This document shows, piece by piece, positions 58,890-64,000 of a stretch of 64,000 nucleotides of DNA (the first letter of the stretch is position 1; each line of letters starts with the position of its first letter). The stretch comes from Mesocentrotus franciscanus (Eukaryota; Echinodermata; Echinoidea; Camarodonta; Strongylocentrotidae): assembly GCA_037976565.1 (NCBI GenBank), contig CP137675.1, positions 12,604,534 through 12,668,533 of the forward strand, given 5' to 3'. The notes under the pieces were generated by a model. It worked only from the letters and a program-made list of their open reading frames with translations. It was not told where the DNA came from and did not search any database. Position numbers and translations under genes: made by a program.

Positions 58890-60900
58890 GAAAATGCCCT
58901 AGAGATCGAAGGATGTTAATGTAAAAAAAAGTCAGCTACTTCAATATCTACTATAGATGAATGGCAGCTAGTAACCACGGTGGTTAATTGAGACATGGCG
59001 ATTAGTTTCTCCTTTTAGTTAAAAATGAGTAAGATGAGAAGATATCTGAATATGCCATGTAAAACAGATATGACTATCTTTTAAATGAGTTAGTATGGAT
59101 CCTTTTCGAAAATTCCAGAAAAGAAGTAGAGTTCATAAGGTAAAAGAGGTTTGTTGTTGAATTTAAAATGAAGGTCTATGAAGTTCGAATCTTTATCAAC
59201 GTGATGATTTCTAGAGGTAAATAACTCTAATTCAAACGCCTTTCTCTCTCTCTCTCTATGTGCCTTACTCTCTGACTCTCTTTTGCTACCCCTACTCCCT
59301 TTTTGTTTAATTCCCTATCCCCTCTCCCTCTCTACCCACCCTCTCACCCCTATTCTTCTTCTTGTTTTCTTCTTCTAAATTCTTCTTCTTCTACTTCTCA
59401 ACCGTCAAAGGGCTTCGCAGCCTACCACGAAGATGAACTAACGATTTCAAGTGATGTGAGAAAGATAAGTGCAATATTGTCCGAAATGTTTACACATTGA
59501 TCTGTAGATTATTGTTATGCTCCATTCTGTTTAAAACGTTATTCTTTTTTATGATTTGAGATCAAGAATAAACTGATATCCGGGTATATATACAATAGGC
59601 CTATATATGAATTTTTAAAACGAATTGTTTAAAACAGCTGGTTTTTGAAATGTGGTAATCTGATTTATCTAATTTATCTAATTTATCAAGTTTAATAATA
59701 TAATAATATAATATAATAATATTTATAAAAATAAAAAAAATGGAAGCGGCCAATAGTAATAAAAGGAATTAAAATAATTTCTTACTGAGTCCACAACTTT
59801 GACCAACAATCTGTGTTTTCAGTTTCAGTTTAGTTTATTTCACATTCACATTCATTACAGAAATCATAAACAAACGATAAGAATTAAAAATCATTCTTTG
59901 AAAAGGTGTAAAACTACATACAATAATATGAAGCCATGAAAGTAATAATACAGTCGAAATTACATACGGTGATATAAATCTAATTGCATGATAGTTTACA
60001 TGAGCAGAAGAGTGGAGCTTAAATCCAACAACATTAACACGAAGGACGAAGATATTTATCGCTATGTCTAAATTCGAACATAACCATTTTATTAACTATC
60101 GCAGTGTAAAACATCAAACTAAAAAGTAATAGAAAACGTGCAATAAATGACTAAGCATATACATTGTGAACCTGAAAAAAAAAACCTGCAAACATTATAA
60201 GAAATTATATTATCTTTAGTATATACAATATCCTCTTGATGCATTTAAATAATAATGAAAACAAATGCGATGAATACTGGAACAGTATGAAAGCAAAGGA
60301 CTTGTGCAAATAAGTAATTTTAAGGATACCGAGAGTGTGCATGCATGAATTATCCTCGGAAAACATCATTTAACTACTGATGGAGGCATGGAGCCACCCT
60401 ACTAAAACAAGACTAATAAATAAATAAACAAATAAATAAATTAACTCTCTAAACATCAGAATAACATGTACAATGCAAGGTTTTGTCTCTTAGACCAAAG
60501 AGATATGTTGTGTTATCTCTTTGCTTAGACAATGAATTTTGTTTTTAGCACCTCTTTCCGTGTGCATACTGGATTTGATTTTGTTTTTAAATAAAATTAC
60601 TTTTGTTAGCCACAAATTAGAAAACTAAGTGTTTGACAAACTCAAGTAAAATTTTAAGATTTTCCAGCAGAAATCGGTCGATGAGTAGTATTTTATCTAC
60701 ATTAATTCAATAAACAAACGCATCACCTAGAGTGCACATTACGATGACATAATTTATATAATCCGATACAAGGCAGTACTAAACATGCTAAATGTAAGGA
60801 AATTGCATTTTAATCGTTTTTGTATAGTCTTTATGATCGTGTTTACAATGTTTATGTCGTTTTTTTTTTCTATTCTGGGAGCTTATTACTCTACCATAAG
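58890..60900. other. No gene recognised
   Basis: AT-rich with a CT-rich stretch at 59240-59400. Short ORFs only. Confidence 0.5.
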
Positions 60901-60919
60901 TAAAATAATCTCCAGTTGT

Positions 60920-62150
60920 CATTCAGGCTTTCTTGTTGAAGATGTTATGTTCATCTTGCTGTGTTAGTTCAGGCTTTCTTGTTCATGATGTTATGTTCAT
61001 CAAGCTGTGTTAGTTCAGGCTTTCTTGTTCATGATGTTATGTTCATCAAGCTGTGTTTATTCAGGCTTTCTTGTTGATGATGTTATGTTCGTCTCGCTTT
61101 GTTAATTCACACTTTCTTGTTGATGATGTTATGTTCATCAAGCTGTGTTGGTTCAGGCTTTCTTGTTGATGCTGTTATGTTCATCAAGCTGTGTTAATTC
61201 ACACTTTCTTGTTGATGATGTTATGTTCATCAAGCTGTGTTGGTTCAGGCTTTCTTGTTGATGATGTTATGTTCATCTAGCTGTGTTGGTTCAGACTTTC
61301 TTGTTGATGCTGTTATGTTCATCTAGCTGTGTTAATTCACACTTTCTTGTTGATGGTGTTATGTTCATCTAGCTATGTTGGTTCAGACTTTCTTGTTGAT
61401 TTACGTTCATCAAGCTGTGTTGGTTCAGACTTTCTTGTTGATGATGTTATGTTCATCAAGCTGTGTTTATTCAGGCTTTCTTGTTGATGATGTTATGTTC
61501 GTCTCGCTTTGTTAATTCATACTTTCTTGTTGATGATGTTATGTTCATCAAGCTGTGTTGGTTCACACTTTCTTGTTGAAGATGTTATGTTCATCAAGCT
61601 GTGTTAGTTCAGGCTTTCTTGTTGATGCTGTTATGTTCATCAAGCTGTGTTGGTTCAGGCTTTCTTGTTGATGATGTTATGTTCGTCTCGCTTTGTTAAT
61701 TCACACTTTCTTGTTGATGATGTTATGTTCATCAAGCTGTGTTGGTTCAGGCTTTCTTGTTGATGCTGTTATGTTCATCTAGCTGTGTTGGTTCAGGCTT
61801 TCTTGTTGATGCTGTTATTTTCATCAAGCTGTGTTGGTACAGACTTTCTTGTTGATTTACGTTCATCAAGCTGTGTTGGTTCAGGCTTTATTGTTGATGG
61901 TGTTATGTTCATCTAGCTATGTCGGTTCAGACTTTCTTGTTGATTTACGTTCATCAAGCTGTGTTGGTTCAGACTTTCTTGTTGATGATGTTATGTTCAT
62001 CAAGCTGTGTTTATTCAGGCTTTCTTGTTGATGATGTTATGTTCGTCTCGCTTTGTTAATTCACACTTTCTTGTTGATGATGTTATGTTCATCAAGCTGT
62101 GTTGGTTCAGGCTTTCTTGTTGATGCTGTTATGTTCATCTAGCTGTCGTT
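60920..62150 (+). repeat. 46-bp minisatellite, about 26 units
   Basis: Unit: TTCAGGCTTTCTTGTTGATG plus ATGTTATGTTCATCAAGCTG plus TGTTGG. Variants recur in order: GTTCGTCTCGCTTTGTTAAT after a TTTATTCAGG unit (about 61046, 61466, 62008) and a shortened GTTGATTTACGTTCATC unit (about 61397, 61850, 61938). This shows a higher-order repeat of roughly 420-540 bp. Because 46 is not a multiple of 3, no repeat protein is encoded. Confidence 0.95.
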
Positions 62151-62159
62151 CCAGATGAT

Positions 62160-64000
62160 GTTCCAGGTACAGAAGACACCATGCTTATCCCAAATCGTTG
62201 GACGCTACCAACTCCGTTTTGTTGACGGTAGAGGGCAGCGGAACTAAGGGACATGATTGGGATGTGATGTGTCTGTGTTTATATATTAAAAGATGTTTTA
62301 ACATCAGCATAGTTTTTGCTCCAAAGTTCATTGATAAAAGACAAACAGTTGTGATGTATCAAAGGAATAACTACAAACAGTTTTGAAAGAAAGTCGATCC
62401 TTCCATTTTTCTACAATTCTTAATTCGTCCTTAGATAAATCCTCTGGAAAAGGCCTTATATAAATCTAATCATCATTATTATTACTATCATTATAAGAAT
62501 TATAATAATTATTATTATTGTTATTATTTTTGTTATTGTTGTTGTTACTATTTTATTGGATTTATGTGTAATATTATCCTAAATTCTTTGAAAAGGTACA
62601 AAGCAGTCAGCAGGATTCATCGTTAACTCATACTTTACCGAATCATGAGTACAAGTATTACCAGGATTTGTTCCTGGAATGGTGTCAGTCAAAAGAAGAA
62701 ATTAAAGATTAGTATTAAATTTTGTGTACTATAACTTATTAGTATTGAAATACGTTTATCTTGGAATGACATGCACTCTACGTCATTCAATGGTATTCAA
62801 CGATAACACTATAACGAACTGATCCCTTCACAAGAATGTTTTGTACAGAAGGATTACAGTATAGTAATATTCGTCTTTCTTTACGTATTATTTCTATTCG
62901 GTAAAAAGACACGAATTCATTTTGCAGCAATTGTTGATTTTTGTTCACAAGTGCGCCTTTAGCATTTGATTTCATGTGGATTTTGCGTCTTACAAAACTC
63001 ACATATATTATTATTATCATTATCATTATACATTTCTTCACTTTTCAAGAAAATAATATCAAATACCAGTTTAACGATATGGGTTAAAGCCATGTACTGT
63101 ACTAGAAGCATTACCGAAAAATCCCTTCTAGCGCTATCTCAGGTAGCAGTGTGGTCCCGAAACTCGCTGCTTCCCTGGCTGCTGCGCTTTTGGTTCTCGC
63201 ATCGGATCCTCTGTCCTCTGTGGGAATTAGGTATTGGGGTTCGCACTGGTGGCAAGTTAACCATGACATTTATTCATGTCTTCTTTAAAAAGCAGGTTAA
63301 AAAAACTGCTTTACAATGACGCCCTGCAGGCGCTGTGCAGTAAACAGCAAGCAAGGGCAGGAAGTTCATCAGTTCAGTGTCGCTTTAATTAATGCACGAA
63401 ACGAATTTCACGTCTTCATTTTTCTTTACTATGGTTTGTTAATATGTAATGGTTGATAAAGACATTATCCTGTAACAATTCAATATTTAATTTAATTCAT
63501 TTCGATACCAGATGTGTAAACTTGGCAACGCTCAACAATTCAAATACACAAGGCACGTACTTTAAGCAGTTTTGAAAGTCCTGAGTTTTTAACCTTAGAT
63601 CATGGGCTGTATTTTACTCATTGGCGGATCAAGCCCCCCTCTATCTCTCTCTCTCTCTTATTAACATGAACGTTTTAGGGGAGTAAATGTGAGAAAATGT
63701 AGGAGGGGAATATTGCGTCTCCCTTTAGATGGCCGGCGGGATTCTAAAACCATTTTCGAAGGAAACAAGAATTCGTGGGGAGCCTTCGAAAATACACCCC
63801 CAACACACAGACACATACACTTCTCTCACTGTGAGAGCTAGTTGAGTGGAACGGCCAGTTTTTTTCGACATGATTTCCAAGGGAATATTTTCTGGTACAT
63901 CCCCAATCAATATACACCTCTTATTTGTTAAATGATGAAAACGCCAGTCCTGTCGGCATCTGCTTGAAATCCTACTGGCAATTCGCCTTTATTAAGTTGA
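62160..64000. other. Right end, no gene recognised
   Basis: Unassigned sequence with an ATT/GTT-rich run (62470-62560), a CT run (63640-63660) and short ORFs. The stretch at 63090-63330 is less AT-rich and open on the plus strand, but shows no motif I know. TTGGCGGATCAAGCCC at about 63621 resembles a transposon end. Confidence 0.4.

Noticed and set aside
61831..62031. Repeat protein encoded by the 46-bp minisatellite
   Set aside because: The unit length shifts the frame at every repeat and stops occur regularly.

Overview
This is eukaryotic, metazoan DNA. It is AT-rich, its genes are split by short phase-consistent exons, and it is full of short non-autonomous transposons, microsatellites and tRNA-derived SINEs with an (ATT)n tail. 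Gene content, repeat types and the common GCGCTATATAA-type SINE tails suggest a marine invertebrate deuterostome, most likely an echinoderm such as a sea urchin. The organism is an inference; no species can be proved from the sequence alone.

Layout. (1) 847-14335 is a head-to-tail array of four non-autonomous Helitron copies. Each copy starts with TC and ends with a CCCGTGGA-type hairpin followed by CTAG. The whole array sits between a single A and T. Two kinds of copy exist: type I carries a nested hAT-like element with an 8-bp target duplication, and type II carries a different TIR element instead. Each type preserves the empty site for the other's insertion. A 500-N scaffold gap lies in the third copy. 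(2) 14336-24200 has no gene I can recognise, but holds several fold-back elements (the best at 18735-18919), a SINE and microsatellites. (3) 24201-25952, minus strand, is a single-exon coding region for a 580-aa three-Ig-domain receptor with a multi-tyrosine cytoplasmic tail. (4) 26-35 kb is repeats and unassigned sequence. (5) 35518-44238, minus strand, is a ten-exon gene for a 271-aa hexose-6-phosphate mutarotase (glucose-6-phosphate 1-epimerase) family protein that appears to lack two of the catalytic residues. (6) 44.4-48.3 kb is repeats. (7) 48347-58383, minus strand, is a seven-exon gene for a 398-aa alpha-arrestin (arrestin-domain-containing protein) with a C-terminal PPSY motif. (8) 58.4-64 kb holds the GC-rich 5' flank of that gene, a 46-bp minisatellite (60.9-62.15 kb) and unassigned sequence.

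The three genes are all on the minus strand but do not look like a functional unit: a surface receptor, a sugar-phosphate-binding-fold protein and a trafficking adaptor. I built both multi-exon models by hand from splice sites, reading frame and family motifs. Both give uninterrupted frames in which every intron phase agrees. The most notable observations are the Helitron concatemer with reciprocal nested insertions, the predicted pseudoenzyme in the mutarotase family, a SINE whose ATT tail directly abuts the 3' splice site of arrestin exon 6, and the intronless Ig receptor with an ITAM-like tail.
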